DNA of 64,000 nt from Blastobasis lacticolella. Lineage: Eukaryota > Arthropoda > Insecta > Lepidoptera > Blastobasidae. The notes under the pieces were generated by a model, which searched no databases, was not told the DNA's origin, and saw only the letters and a list, made by a program, of their open reading frames with translations. The stretch covers positions 23,977,712-24,041,711 of the forward strand of contig LR990041.1 in assembly GCA_905147135.1 (NCBI GenBank), given 5' to 3'. Position 1 is the stretch's first letter. Each line of letters opens with the position of its first letter. Both the position numbers and the translations under genes were made by a program. Below are positions 55,256 to 64,000 of this stretch, one piece after another.

Positions 55256-55394
55256 AAAAATCGGATGGATTAAGACGTACTGACGTCGACAGGAGTTCTG
55301 TCATGTCACAATTAACAGCATAGACGCCGGAAGGCGTTACTATCCATCAACGTGTTAATATCAGAATCAAAAGAAAGTTAGAATACAGGGTCAG

Positions 55395-55556
55395 AGCGTC
55401 GGTAGCCTGATGGCTAGCCGGTCGGACTCGTAAGCGAGACGTACCCGGTTCGTACCCCAGTGCCGCCATGTACCAATAACTATTTCTGAGGTATGTGCAT
55501 TAGTTTAACACTAACCGATACTCATACAATGAGGGAAAGCCTTCTGAGGTATTTTG
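55395..55556 (+). repeat. tRNA-derived SINE, family B
   Basis: A-box-like TAGCCTGATGGCTAGCCGG, B-box-like CGGTTCGTACCC and the body 'aacactaaccgatactc'. The best-preserved copy of family B. Confidence 0.75.
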
Positions 55557-55609
55557 AATATTCAGGTGATTGGTCGGGATGAGATTCCAATTAATAAAAC
55601 TGCTTTCAG

Positions 55610-55681
55610 GTGTTTCCAAAAGAGCGAGCGCAACGCAGTCGGCAAAGAAGGCGGGAATACCGCTTAACAAGAAAATACCAG
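55610..55681 (+). CDS. Cassette gene B, exon i
   Basis: The acceptor is aaaactgctttcag and the donor ataccag|gtaaga; phase 1 on both sides, 24 codons: VSKRASATQSAKKAGIPLNK then KIP. A LINE fragment is inserted directly after the donor (55690), but the donor itself is preserved. Confidence 0.6.
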
Positions 55682-55689
55682 GTAAGAAC

Positions 55690-56095
55690 GGAGAGTTGCA
55701 ATTGTGTGTCTTCTGCCGGCTGTCCAATGAGGAGTGTTCTAAGGAACTTTTTGATCTGGTGCCTACAGCACAATTCCGCCATCACACCAACCGCCGCTGG
55801 CTGGGTACTCATCCACACTACGTAGACCCTCTGTTAGTGTCCACACGAAAGTTCGAAAGAACGTTTCTCGTACATATGATTTGGATGAAGAATGAGCTCC
55901 CAGGCACAGAGTTTCCTTTGACTATGACATGGGATCGTTCAAGATGTATAATTAGGGTTCTGATTAGAGGCGGGCAACGCATTGGTAGCGCCCCTGGTGT
56001 TGCTGATAGTGACCACTTTCCATCAGGTAGTCCGTTAGCCTGTTTGTCTGTCGTGTTACATAAAATAAAAATAGTTTATATTTCCAGGTTTGCGT
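55690..56095 (+). pseudogene. CR1-like LINE C-terminal part, second subfamily
   Basis: The frame reads LQLCVFCRLSNEECSKELFD, THPHYVDPLLVSTRKFERTF, KNELPGTEFPLTMTWDRSR and the end GGQRIGSAPGVADSDHFPSG, then an A-rich tail. It is the same subfamily as 28030-28242 and lies in the intron after exon i. Confidence 0.7.
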
Positions 56096-56228
56096 TATAA
56101 AGCGAAAGCTGCTATTTGCTAATATGCTAGTTGTGTGGAATAAGAAGATACCTCCAGATATACACATGTTCAGTTTATAATAAGAATAAATAAAACTCTA
56201 AAAATACTACCATGCTTCTGTTTTTTAG

Positions 56229-56294
56229 GAGTGTCCAATGCACGTAAGGTGATGGGTACAGCGCGGCTGGCGTCACCTAAGAAGATACATCCAG
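56229..56294 (+). CDS. Cassette gene B, exon j (GC donor)
   Basis: The acceptor is gcttctgttttttag and the donor catccag|gcagac; phase 1 on both sides, 22 codons: VSNARKVMGTARLASPKKIH then P. The donor has GC instead of GT, a rare but accepted type when flanked by CAG. If the exon were skipped, the frame would be kept. Confidence 0.5.
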
Positions 56295-56499
56295 GCAGAC
56301 AAATTATTCGTACGTTACCTGTTCTCATACATAAACATATAAATTAGATTTTAGCCTTAGCCGATTTCGGCAATGACAACTGTCATCGTCATCAAAGAAA
56401 GAAAGAAACATTTATTACACATGGACGCCTCGACACAATAATTTTACAATACAATATCATGAAGATAAAAGTAAGTACTTAGTTAGAACACAGAAAATT

Positions 56500-56542
56500 A
56501 TACATCGCTTGTTTGCCACCTTAGTGATATAAAAAAAACTTT
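56500..56542 (+). repeat. CR1-like LINE tail scrap
   Basis: Only 'cttgtttgccaccttagtg' and 'atataaaaaaaa' remain. Confidence 0.5.
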
Positions 56543-56598
56543 GGTTAAAATTCAAGGCAACTTCTTGAAGGCTCAATAATCACTGCCTGCCGTTGCAG

Positions 56599-56842
56599 GT
56601 GTCACCAGATCGCCACCACCTGATACGACAGCAATGGACGGTGAAGTGCCGCCGTACTCTCTGCAGGATCTGGCCGATATAGACCTAGATATTATGAACA
56701 TCACTGGGGACCCGATCGAGACTGCATTGAACGCAAACGCGCGTTACCGCGAACAGCTCATGCGAAAATGCCCGCTACCAGCGCCAACCGCACTCATTCT
56801 CACTCCTACCCGGCGTCAAAATCAGCAGGCGTTTAAAGCTGG
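56599..56842 (+). CDS. Cassette gene B, exon k (first unique exon)
   Basis: The acceptor is gcctgccgttgcag, entered in phase 1 like every cassette. The peptide is not a cassette: VTRSPPPDTTAMDGEVPPYS, then an acidic LQDLADIDLDIMNITGD and a basic NARYREQLMRKCPLPAPTAL. The frame runs to TAA at 56853. The donor ctgg|gtactg (exon end 56842, phase 2) is the only one that joins exon l in frame; the better-looking tactgg|gtataag at 56849 does not. Reading to the TAA would give an alternative end. No known domain is recognised. Confidence 0.6.
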
Positions 56843-56967
56843 GTACTGGGTATAAGTCATATCACATCAACAGTCTTGTTTAGAAGTCTTGCAATCTCTA
56901 CGTTTGGCAGGCAATGGAGATCGCAGTTTTAAAAATCCTCAAAGAACGTCTCCATTTGCATGTCGAT

Positions 56968-57312
56968 CGCTTGTGCAACGGTGTTGATCTGAAGAACTAT
57001 TTGACATAATGCCTACAGGTACATTCTATCATCGCACCACTCGCTATCGACAGGGAGTTCATCATCACACCTTGGAGCCAAATTGGTGGTGTGGTTCCAA
57101 AGAAACTTTCTCAAACGCACTTTGAGGTTGTGTGATGAGCTCCCTGTAGATGTTTTCCCTAAAGTGTACAACATGGAGTTCTTCAAAAAAGGGGTGTTAG
57201 GGGTCAGCAGCGCGTGTGTATCACCCCTGGTATTGCAAACGTCCATAGGCTACGGTGGCTGCTTGCCATCAAGCAGGCTGTAAACTTGATTGGCACCTTT
57301 GTAATAAAAGCT
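56968..57312 (+). repeat. CR1-like LINE 3' end
   Basis: It corresponds to the last 110 codons and tail of 28245-29085 (EELFDIMPTGTFYHRTTRYR; 'aaacgtccataggctac'), with frameshifts. It lies in the intron between exons k and l. Confidence 0.7.
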
Positions 57313-57525
57313 TCTTAGAAATTAGTCGCATACACTAAATATAAACTGAAGTATGACTGTACGATCGCAGCAAGTCAAAACGTTTGGTGCTATACGTTAC
57401 CAGACACCACACCACAAATATCTTAGCTTGCTGTAAATTGTTTAAAATGATTGACATCTGTTAATGGTTCGAGAACCAATTGAACGACAAGGCAATAACT
57501 AAAAAATATTGATGATCTTGTACAG

Positions 57526-57709
57526 TATGTCGAGGACAGTCCCCATGGTGAACAAGGCGGGCTACTGGCACCCGTCACTGAAGGAGGGGCTCCGGCCGCG
57601 TGTCACACAGCTCATGAAGAATTCCGTGTACACCGCTGAGAATCGCATGAAGTCGCTCACACCCATCATCCAAAAGATACAGGAGTTGGCGGACGCTTCG
57701 TTCACGTGA
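57526..57709 (+). CDS. Cassette gene B, last exon (l)
   Basis: The acceptor is gatcttgtacag (phase 2). The peptide MSRTVPMVNKAGYWHPSLKE continues with VTQLMKNSVYTAENRMKSLT and a helical PIIQKIQELADASFT to TGA at 57707. Codons are GC-rich at the third position (gtg aac aag gcg ggc tac), clearly coding. The words K-A-G-Y-W also occur at the end of the exon k frame. Alternatively the ATG at 57527 could start a separate short protein. Function unknown. Confidence 0.6.
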
Positions 57710-57804
57710 GCCACTTATTTACCTTCAGATGTAGTAGGACTCAATCAAGCGTATCGGGTCAGATGAGCGTAACGGATGAAGCTTGAAGAGCAATAGCGTA
57801 AATG

Positions 57805-57915
57805 GAGGTGGTTGTCATCTTGGCATGAATGTCCCGATTGTGGTTTCGCGCGCAGTGTCTGCCATGACCATGATCCAGGATTTGGCAGATCAGGTAATTA
57901 CAGTGGAACGACTGC
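57805..57915 (-). repeat. RTE 3' tail repeat
   Basis: 'catcttggcatgaatgtcccg' to 'gatccaggatttggcagatc' matches the tail family at 63920 and 61608. Confidence 0.55.
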
Positions 57916-58014
57916 CATCTGACTGCCATCTAACCTCCATGACTCTGTTAACAGCGGAACCTGACCACATTGGACCGGTTACACATTAAATTGTATGAAT
58001 GCACAGGTTTCATC

Positions 58015-58175
58015 ACTATGTTCTCCCTCACCGTAAGAGTTTCGGTTAGTGTTCAGCTAACATTTAACTCAGAAAAGAGTCATTGGTACATGGCGCCACT
58101 GGGGTTCGAACCCGGCACCTCGGGGTAAGACTCGGACCATTTATTCATTAGGCCATCGACGCTCCCGTCGGTAAG
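58015..58175 (-). repeat. tRNA-derived SINE, family B
   Basis: The minus strand has the B box GGGTTCGAACCCC and the body 'gtaccaatgactctttt'-like text; the third copy of the family. Confidence 0.65.
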
Positions 58176-58380
58176 CGTCATGTAACTGGGAACCTAACCT
58201 GGGAAGATTTTTCTCCTTCAGCATAAATAGTTATCTCCTAACATTTTATTTTCCTTACAGCTTTTTTAAAGTAACCTAAATGAAAAATCTATTACTTGAA
58301 GAAAAGAGGCACGTTATGAGAGGCACGTCACTTCTCCGACGATCAGATAGATTTCGTCCATATATATGGATGCCTGGTAT

Positions 58381-58675
58381 CTAAATTACGTACGGGAATC
58401 GCGTTTTAAACGGTGCACGTGCAATATGTGAAACGATCTCCTTTTGAAATCTTTCCTTTTCTCTCTGACGGAAGTTCTCGGGATGGGTTGTACGGTGTTG
58501 AAGTTCACCTCGGTCCATCTTCACGTCCTGCGGGACGAGTTGGCGTCCGATACATTTCAACTCCCGTTCCAGGTTCCGTCTAGGATTCGTGTTCCCGCGA
58601 ATAGAGAGCCAGCTGAAGGGCATCCGGAACTTGTACACCTACATGATGAATTACCGCAACGACAAAAATAGGCAG
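58381..58675. other. Coding candidate open on both strands
   Basis: Minus strand: after a possible acceptor (ttcatcatgtag) a frame VYKFRMPFSWLSIRGNTNPR runs 86 codons to a stop, basic and rich in Arg/Glu. Plus strand: a frame containing FVFPRIESQLKGIRNLYTYM and MNYRNDKNRQ is open for about 78 codons to a strong donor (aggcag|gtaagg). Only one can be real. GC content is raised relative to the flanks. Neither peptide is recognised. Confidence 0.3.
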
Positions 58676-58744
58676 GTAAGGGTATTGCCAGCGACAAAAA
58701 GAAAAATTCTTTACACCGTGTTCCCGTGGTAAAGCTGGGGGAAC

Positions 58745-60235
58745 ATCATCATATCAGCCAGAACACGCCCACTGCTGGGCATAGGCCTCCCCCAGAGATC
58801 TCCACAAAGGCCGGTCCTGTGCTTTCCGCATCCAGCTGGTACCTGCGATCCTTACAAGGTCGTCGGTCCATCTTGTAGGACCCACGCTGCATTTTCCGGT
58901 ACGTGGTCGCTACTTTAGAACTTTACTGCCCCATTGGCCATCTGTTCTTTGAGCTATGTGCCCTGCACACTGCCACTTCAGTCTGGCAATCTTTAGAGCT
59001 ATGTCGGTGACCATGGTCCGCTTGGAGATCTCCTCATTTCTGATTCGATCGCGCAAAGAAACTCCGAGCATAGCTCTATCCATTGCCCTTTGGGTAACAG
59101 TGAGCTTTCTTATAAGGCCCACAGTGAGCGGCCACGTTTCAGTTCCGTAAGTCATCACTGGCAACACATATTGGTCAAAGATCTTCGTCTTGAGACACTG
59201 CGGTGATTGGGACGAAAATATGTGGCGTAGCTTCCCGAACGCTATCCAACCGAGTTGGATTCGTCGATTGACCTCTTTCTCGAAATTAGAACTACCTAGC
59301 TGGACTATTTGTCAAGGTATGTATAGTCGTCAACAACTTCAAGTGGAGTGCCTCCAACTGTCACTGAAGTAGGCACTACATGGACATTCGACATAATTTT
59401 CGTCTTGTCCATGTTCATTTTAAGACCTACTTGTTGAGATTCACTACAGAGGTCATTGAGCATTTTGCCCAAGACTTCCAGGGTTCAGCCATGACTACGA
59501 TATCGTCAGCAAATCTGAGGTGACACTACATGGACATTCGACATAATTTTCGTCTTGTCCATGTTCATTTTAAGACCTACTTGTTGAGATTCACTACAGA
59601 GGTCATCGAGCATTTTGCCCAAGACTTCCAGGGTTCAGCCATGACTACGATATCGTCAGCAAATCTGAGGTGAGTGAGGTACTCGCCGTTGATATTGATG
59701 CCAAGTCCGTCCCAGTCCAGAAACCTAAATATATCCTCCAGTGCAGCGGTGAACAACTTCGGTGGTGATATGACAGCACCTTGTCTAACACCTCGCTGTA
59801 GCTGAATAGGTTATGTGGTCTTATCCTAGAGACGAACTGACATCGTGGTGTTTTCGTACCAACACTTCAGTGCTTCGATATATCGATAGTCAATTGGCAC
59901 CGCTGTAGAGACTGGAGCACCGCCCAAGTTTCGATCGAATCGAAGGCTTTCTCATAGTCCACAAACGCCAAGCATAATGGCCGGTTATACTCTTCTTTCT
60001 TCTGTATAACCTGCCACAGCGTATGTATGTGGTCTATGGTATTAAAACCTTTTCGGAATCCGGCTTGTTCGGGAGGCTGGAAGTTATCAAACCTGCGTGC
60101 GAGACGATTCATTATGACACTCGAATACAGCTTATACTCATGGGTCAGTAGCGATATTGGTCTAAAGTTCTTTAAGATAACCTTATCACCTTTCTTGATG
60201 AACAATATCACCATGACACCCATGGAGGAACATAT
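58745..60235 (-). pseudogene. BovB/RTE-type LINE, 5' truncated, with tandem duplication
   Basis: Minus strand, in order: KKGDKVILKNFRPISLLTHE, PEQAGFRKGFNTIDHIHTLW, LAFVDYEKAFDSIETWAVLQ, then the catalytic LRFADDIVVMAE region, which is present twice because 59374-59523 is repeated as 59524-59673; then LPVMTYGTETWPLTVGLIRK, QRAMDRAMLGVSLRDRIRNE and LKWQCAGHIAQRTDGQWGSK. The 3' end ('gcctatgcccagcagtg') has a TGATG tail at 58745. Stops and shifts make it inactive. Confidence 0.8.
59374..59673 (-). repeat. Perfectly adjacent 150-bp tandem duplication
   Basis: The two units 59374-59523 and 59524-59673 differ at very few positions (for example cattgag against catcgag). Each encodes the FADD box on the minus strand. 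150 is divisible by three, so the duplication itself keeps the frame. Confidence 0.85.
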
Positions 60236-60239
60236 TAGA

Positions 60240-61445
60240 ATCAGACTTATGTAAATACATGACTCAAACAGAAAAACAAAATTTCAATAACACCAGACAA
60301 CACAATACATTTGGAACAAAGCAATAGATAAAGAAGATGATAAGAGAAGTTAAACAATAATCATTGAAATAAAAGTACAGCGAGCTAGCACAGTGTCGAT
60401 ACATATGGTAGTAGATATGTAGTATGTTTTAGTGGTTTAATGCATGTGCAAAAGGGACCTCACTCAGCATTTTGCCTTCGTGCGAACCGAAGCTCTGCTT
60501 TTCAGTGGGACCCGCTGAGTGAGACACGGATGAAAGTGTGTAATGAATAAATTAATATTTATATAACGGCTCAATGGAATTTAGCATATGAAATGTTATA
60601 CGATTCGTTTTGGTCGCCCGAGTGCCACTGGATATTCTCGATGGTGGAACGGATTAAATAAATATGTAATTTAGAGTTTGCTATTCAGTTTTAAATAGTG
60701 GATGTTTTTGTATCTGCTCTGCTTATTAGTTTTGTAATACGTGTATTGGGAGCCGCCATATTGCGGAAATTTTAGAACAAATTTTTTACAATGGTTACAG
60801 CTAGTAACAGCAACAGAAACTCCCTCTTGCTACTCCTGACAAACCTCAAAATATAATCCTGGCTAGCCTTATACTTCATTAAATTTCAGCAGTACTTTGG
60901 TAAGCGGTAACAGTCACCCATAACATCTACAATTCATGCATTTAGGTTGCAGGAAAATACCTTATCCCAGCACCGCCAAAGCAGAGCCGCAGGTGCGTGA
61001 TCACTGAGGACTAAGATGATATCTTTCAAACCCAAAACTGAATGGGAGACCGAACACACGAGGCTTTTCAGCTCCGCAACTCGTTGGGCGTGTCGATAAG
61101 TCTTCCTCTGAGGCAGTCTTCCTTGATACTGGTTGAATGAAAGTAACGTTCTCAGAAAATAATTGTATTTATACAGGTATTCATCTTCATATTTTACTTT
61201 AGAAGAGCAATGATTAAGTACTGGGACATTGTCTACATGGTGGACCGATGCACGGTTCTGTACAACCAGCACGTTAGAGATGTGGCGGCCGGGAAGAAAA
61301 CGATTTAAGATAATAACATGGATACTGTTGAGAGCTACCACATAAATATACTTGCATATGCCCATGATATCTTTGTGTTCATATTACCCACCGTCTCCCT
61401 ACTTCTTCGTCGGCAAGAACCGGCCCGTGGTGGTTTATTGTTAAG
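60240..61445. other. No gene; one short repeat
   Basis: AT-rich; 60900-60985 is the partner of the repeat at 47925. A 143-codon minus-strand frame at 60934-61365 lacks splice borders and motif and overlaps that repeat. Confidence 0.4.
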
Positions 61446-61449
61446 TGTG

Positions 61450-61520
61450 AATTATCATCTTGGCGGTAATGTCCCGGTTGCGCTCTTACACACGAGGGTC
61501 CGGGGTCCGCCTTGACATAA
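61450..61520 (-). repeat. RTE 3' tail repeat
   Basis: 'catcttggcggtaatgtcccgg' (shortened: cttggcggtaatgtcccgg) to 'gggtccggggtccgccttg', as in the RTE end at 45560-45612. Confidence 0.65.
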
Positions 61521-61607
61521 TGTTTACCTACGTGAACCCTCAAATAAATCATACCAGATTTAAATTTAAATAAACATAACAGATAGCAGCCGTTCTTTCG
61601 AAATTAC

Positions 61608-61700
61608 TTACCTGATCTGACGAATCCTGGATCATGGTCAAGGACCCTGACCCTGAGGCCTCGGGCACCAGAGTACAACCGGGACATTAACCCCAAGATG
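61608..61700 (+). repeat. RTE 3' tail repeat, opposite orientation
   Basis: 'acctgatctgacgaatcctgg' to 'ccgggacattaaccccaag'. With the copy at 61450 it forms an inverted pair. Confidence 0.6.
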
Positions 61701-61984
61701 ATGTCATAGTCATAGTCATTTATTTATGTGAGACCAAAGACTTTATATGGACCGGTTCATTGTAAAAGGCAATGACACCACTTCACTGGAGCTAAAACTG
61801 CAATGAAGCACCAACGTCGTCTCGGTGACGTATTGGCCATGTGTGCGAATGGTCGTTACTTTACAATTTAAGAATGCCGAGTTGCGTAGGAAACACATCC
61901 ACAAATTCCGATAAACTGTAACCAAAAACAAGTAAGGTGTATTTTTTCCGGTAAGTATTACAAATGTTGTGTATAACTAGTTAA

Positions 61985-62058
61985 AATAAAGTTTTTAGCA
62001 TTACTTATCATCAAGCAGTCCGTAAGCTTGTTTGCCACCTTAGTGGTATAAAAAATAT
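61985..62058 (+). repeat. CR1-like LINE tail scrap
   Basis: 'atcaagcagtccgtaagctt' and 'gtttgccaccttagtggtat' followed by AAAAAATATAT. Confidence 0.65.
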
Positions 62059-62059
62059 A

Positions 62060-63165
62060 TATTATACTGTTTATTGCTAAATAATTAGCCGGCCAAGATT
62101 AGTTAGTAAATTCCAGCATATTTAATGCACTTCATCTGCTTATTTTTGATTTGGCCGTCTTATATGCATGCGCACGATGTGACTTTGCACTGGCGGTATA
62201 ACATCGTGGATTAAGTTCTGACCATTAAATGTGGGTAGAACAGAAAACAGAACAGAAAAATACTGCTTGCTATGATATGTTCAGTACAGCATAACCTGGA
62301 AAGGACTAATATTTGATATCAGCGCCATAGTTACTTTTGTTCAGCTCGAAAATAGCTGGCCAACGACGTATTACACATAGCTATTAGAATGGTTACCACT
62401 GTTCATACAAATTCTTGGACGCGTTAACAATGTTATATCTGGCGGCTTGATAAGATCGTTGGCAAACCTATTCGAAGCGGTGGCCAAAACCGCAACTAAA
62501 TGTTGCCATTTTGAAAAGTAATGTCAATGCCAACAACAGCGATGCTGTCACCCGGTCAGACATGTTTATGGCACTGTAGATTATTTACTATGGCAACCGT
62601 CAGAGTTATTTGTTCGTTCAACCGCTTCTAGATATATTATATATCGATGTGTGAGACTCAATTACAGAATTTCACATATCGAGAATTGCTTATTTGTGGA
62701 CTTTCCGCCCGCGGCTCTGCCTATATCCATCATCAAGTGCGAAATCAGTGCAGTAAGTAGTAGCGCAAAAGCGTAATAGAAGACAGAATTATTTTCACAT
62801 TTATTAGTAGGGAAGTAAAGATGTGGCCGTTTCAAGGATCGGTTATTTGTCGTCTTGTATTATGTCATACGATAATCAAACAGGCATGCGGGTGATCCAT
62901 TTAGATTACTCACTTTATATAACTTACCAACGAAAAGTCGGAAAACTCTTCATAACATCAAAAATTGTTCAAATTGCTGAATCGATTTTAATGAAATATC
63001 TAAGAACTGTTTCGATTAAAATGGCTTTTAAATAATTACTTAACAGACAGAAAAATGTCGAAAAGTTTCCATACACTCAAGTATTTACTTAACTACTTTA
63101 TTATTATTATATTAGCTTAAATAATAATAATAAATATTTATTTTATTTATTTTTATTATTAGCTT
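62060..63165. other. No gene; repeat F fragment at 62495-62600
   Basis: 'ccggtcagacatgtttatgg' belongs to repeat F. The rest is AT-rich without exon signals that hold together. Confidence 0.4.
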
Positions 63166-63167
63166 AA

Positions 63168-63250
63168 ATCTTCCCAATGCTGGGCAAAAAAAGCCTTCCC
63201 TCGATTCTTTCACTATTCACGATTAAGTGCCAATGTCTGCCAGTCACTTT
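63168..63250 (-). repeat. RTE-like scrap
   Basis: 'tcccaatgctgggcaaaaa' with 'gccttccctcgattcttt' resembles the 3' part of a LINE repeat common in Lepidoptera. Short. Confidence 0.35.
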
Positions 63251-63439
63251 TGAAGGCCCGAAGCTCAGCTCTAAACTACTAAACTGAAACAAGGTAAGAA
63301 CCATATTTATTGAACTACTTTCCGAATAAAGGAAACCGCATCTAAATCGGTTCATGCGTTCAGGACCGACGATGACATTATTTATTTCTGACATTATTTA
63401 TTACAACTATTATTTTTTATTGACATTATTATTGTGATG

Positions 63440-63885
63440 ATTATGAATTATTGTTATGTTAAGCGTTTTGCATCCACTTTTCTTATACGCACTGCAAAGG
63501 ACTGGAACTCTCTGCCTGAGTCTTTATTCCCTAATAAGTGTAACCTTGGGGTCATCAAATCAAGAGTGAATAGGTATCTTCTAGGCACGCATGCTACATC
63601 TTCGACCTCATCGTCGCTTTCCATCAGATGAGTTGACGTCAAATGCAAGCCTATTGTCAAAAAAAAGGAAAATATAAAAAGATATTATAATTTTTTAATC
63701 TAATTGACATGGATTAGTATTATATCAGATTTAAATTATTTATGTGTTAGACAAGTCTAATTTTGTATGTAGAAATTAGTATTTACCTAAGATCTACATT
63801 TAAGTGTTATTACTGTTATGTTGTGACGTTCATAAGTGTTTCGTCGGAACGTAATCTGAATAAATTATTTTGAATTTGAATTTGA
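63440..63885 (+). pseudogene. LINE C-terminus and 3' end
   Basis: The frame reads FASTFLIRTAKDWNSLPESL and KCNLGVIKSRVNRYLLG to a stop at 63631. The W-N-S-L-P motif near the end is typical of LINE ORF2 C-termini. The 3' UTR ends in ATTTTGAATTTGAATTTGA, a simple tail. 5' truncated. Confidence 0.7.
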
Positions 63886-63917
63886 TGCCACAACAGTCCC
63901 ACACATAAAAATAATAA

Positions 63918-64000
63918 AAAATCATCTTGGCGTTAATGTCCCCGTTGTGCTCTCGCGCACGAGGGCCCGGGGTCCACCTTTACCATGATCCAAGATTCGG
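63918..64000 (-). repeat. RTE 3' tail repeat, runs to window end
   Basis: 'catcttggcgttaatgtccc' to 'ccatgatccaagattcgg' of the RTE tail family; continues beyond the window. Confidence 0.6.

Noticed and set aside
60934..61365. 143-codon minus-strand frame as a gene
   Set aside because: Overlaps a dispersed repeat shared with 47925, has no splice borders and an unlikely amino-acid composition.
1..64000. CRISPR arrays, bacterial operons or prophage
   Set aside because: Repeats are dispersed eukaryotic transposons; no spacer-repeat pattern, Shine-Dalgarno-led gene runs or phage genes were seen.

Overview
The window is AT-rich eukaryotic nuclear DNA, most probably from a moth or butterfly. Several things point to Lepidoptera. 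There are short, widely spaced exons with GT/AG borders. LINE remnants are abundant: BovB/RTE, CR1-like, Jockey and further unassigned clades. Two families of tRNA-derived SINEs are present, along with many repeat families I recognise as common in lepidopteran genomes. No rRNA gene, tRNA gene, CRISPR array or bacterial-style operon is visible. Species and chromosome cannot be read from the sequence.

Three stretches look like host genes. (1) 6747-9422 (+) holds four exons whose splice phases all agree and which together encode a 228-residue protein I do not recognise; a SINE sits just past its stop codon. (2) 13811-14416 (-) is a single 202-codon, Thr-rich exon with good splice borders, part of a larger gene whose other exons I could not find. 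(3) 49642-57709 (+) is a gene of at least eleven exons. Nine consecutive small exons are symmetric (phase 1 on both sides), 11 to 38 codons long, and most encode variants of one Ala/Lys/Pro/Gln-rich cassette; two larger exons close the gene. This is the most original feature of the window: an array built by repeated exon duplication, with intron flanks copied along and many transposons between cassettes.

The rest is mostly mobile DNA. From left to right: RTE and LINE tails (0-3.5 kb); an internally deleted LINE with ORF1 joined to RT (4.1-6.7 kb); MITE and LINE debris (10-17 kb); a candidate LTR with primer-binding site (17.2 kb); two copies of one LINE family in tail-to-tail orientation (18.4-22.3 kb + and 23.2-26.2 kb -), with a G-rich minisatellite in their 3' UTRs and a probable solo LTR in the first; nested CR1-like LINEs (27-29 kb); an RTE end with a 16-bp target duplication (30 kb); a Jockey-clade element with target duplication but without its RT core (35.4-39.3 kb); a 2.7-kb DNA transposon with 32-bp terminal inverted repeats and a broken DDD-type transposase, inserted inside the coding end of another LINE (39.7-43.5 kb); MITEs and foldback elements (44-47 kb and 54-55 kb); and a BovB-type LINE carrying an internal 150-bp tandem duplication (58.7-60.2 kb).

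Apart from the three host genes, almost every coding-like stretch is a fragment of reverse transcriptase, endonuclease or transposase with stops, frameshifts or deletions. All family assignments rest on motifs read by eye; no database search was possible.
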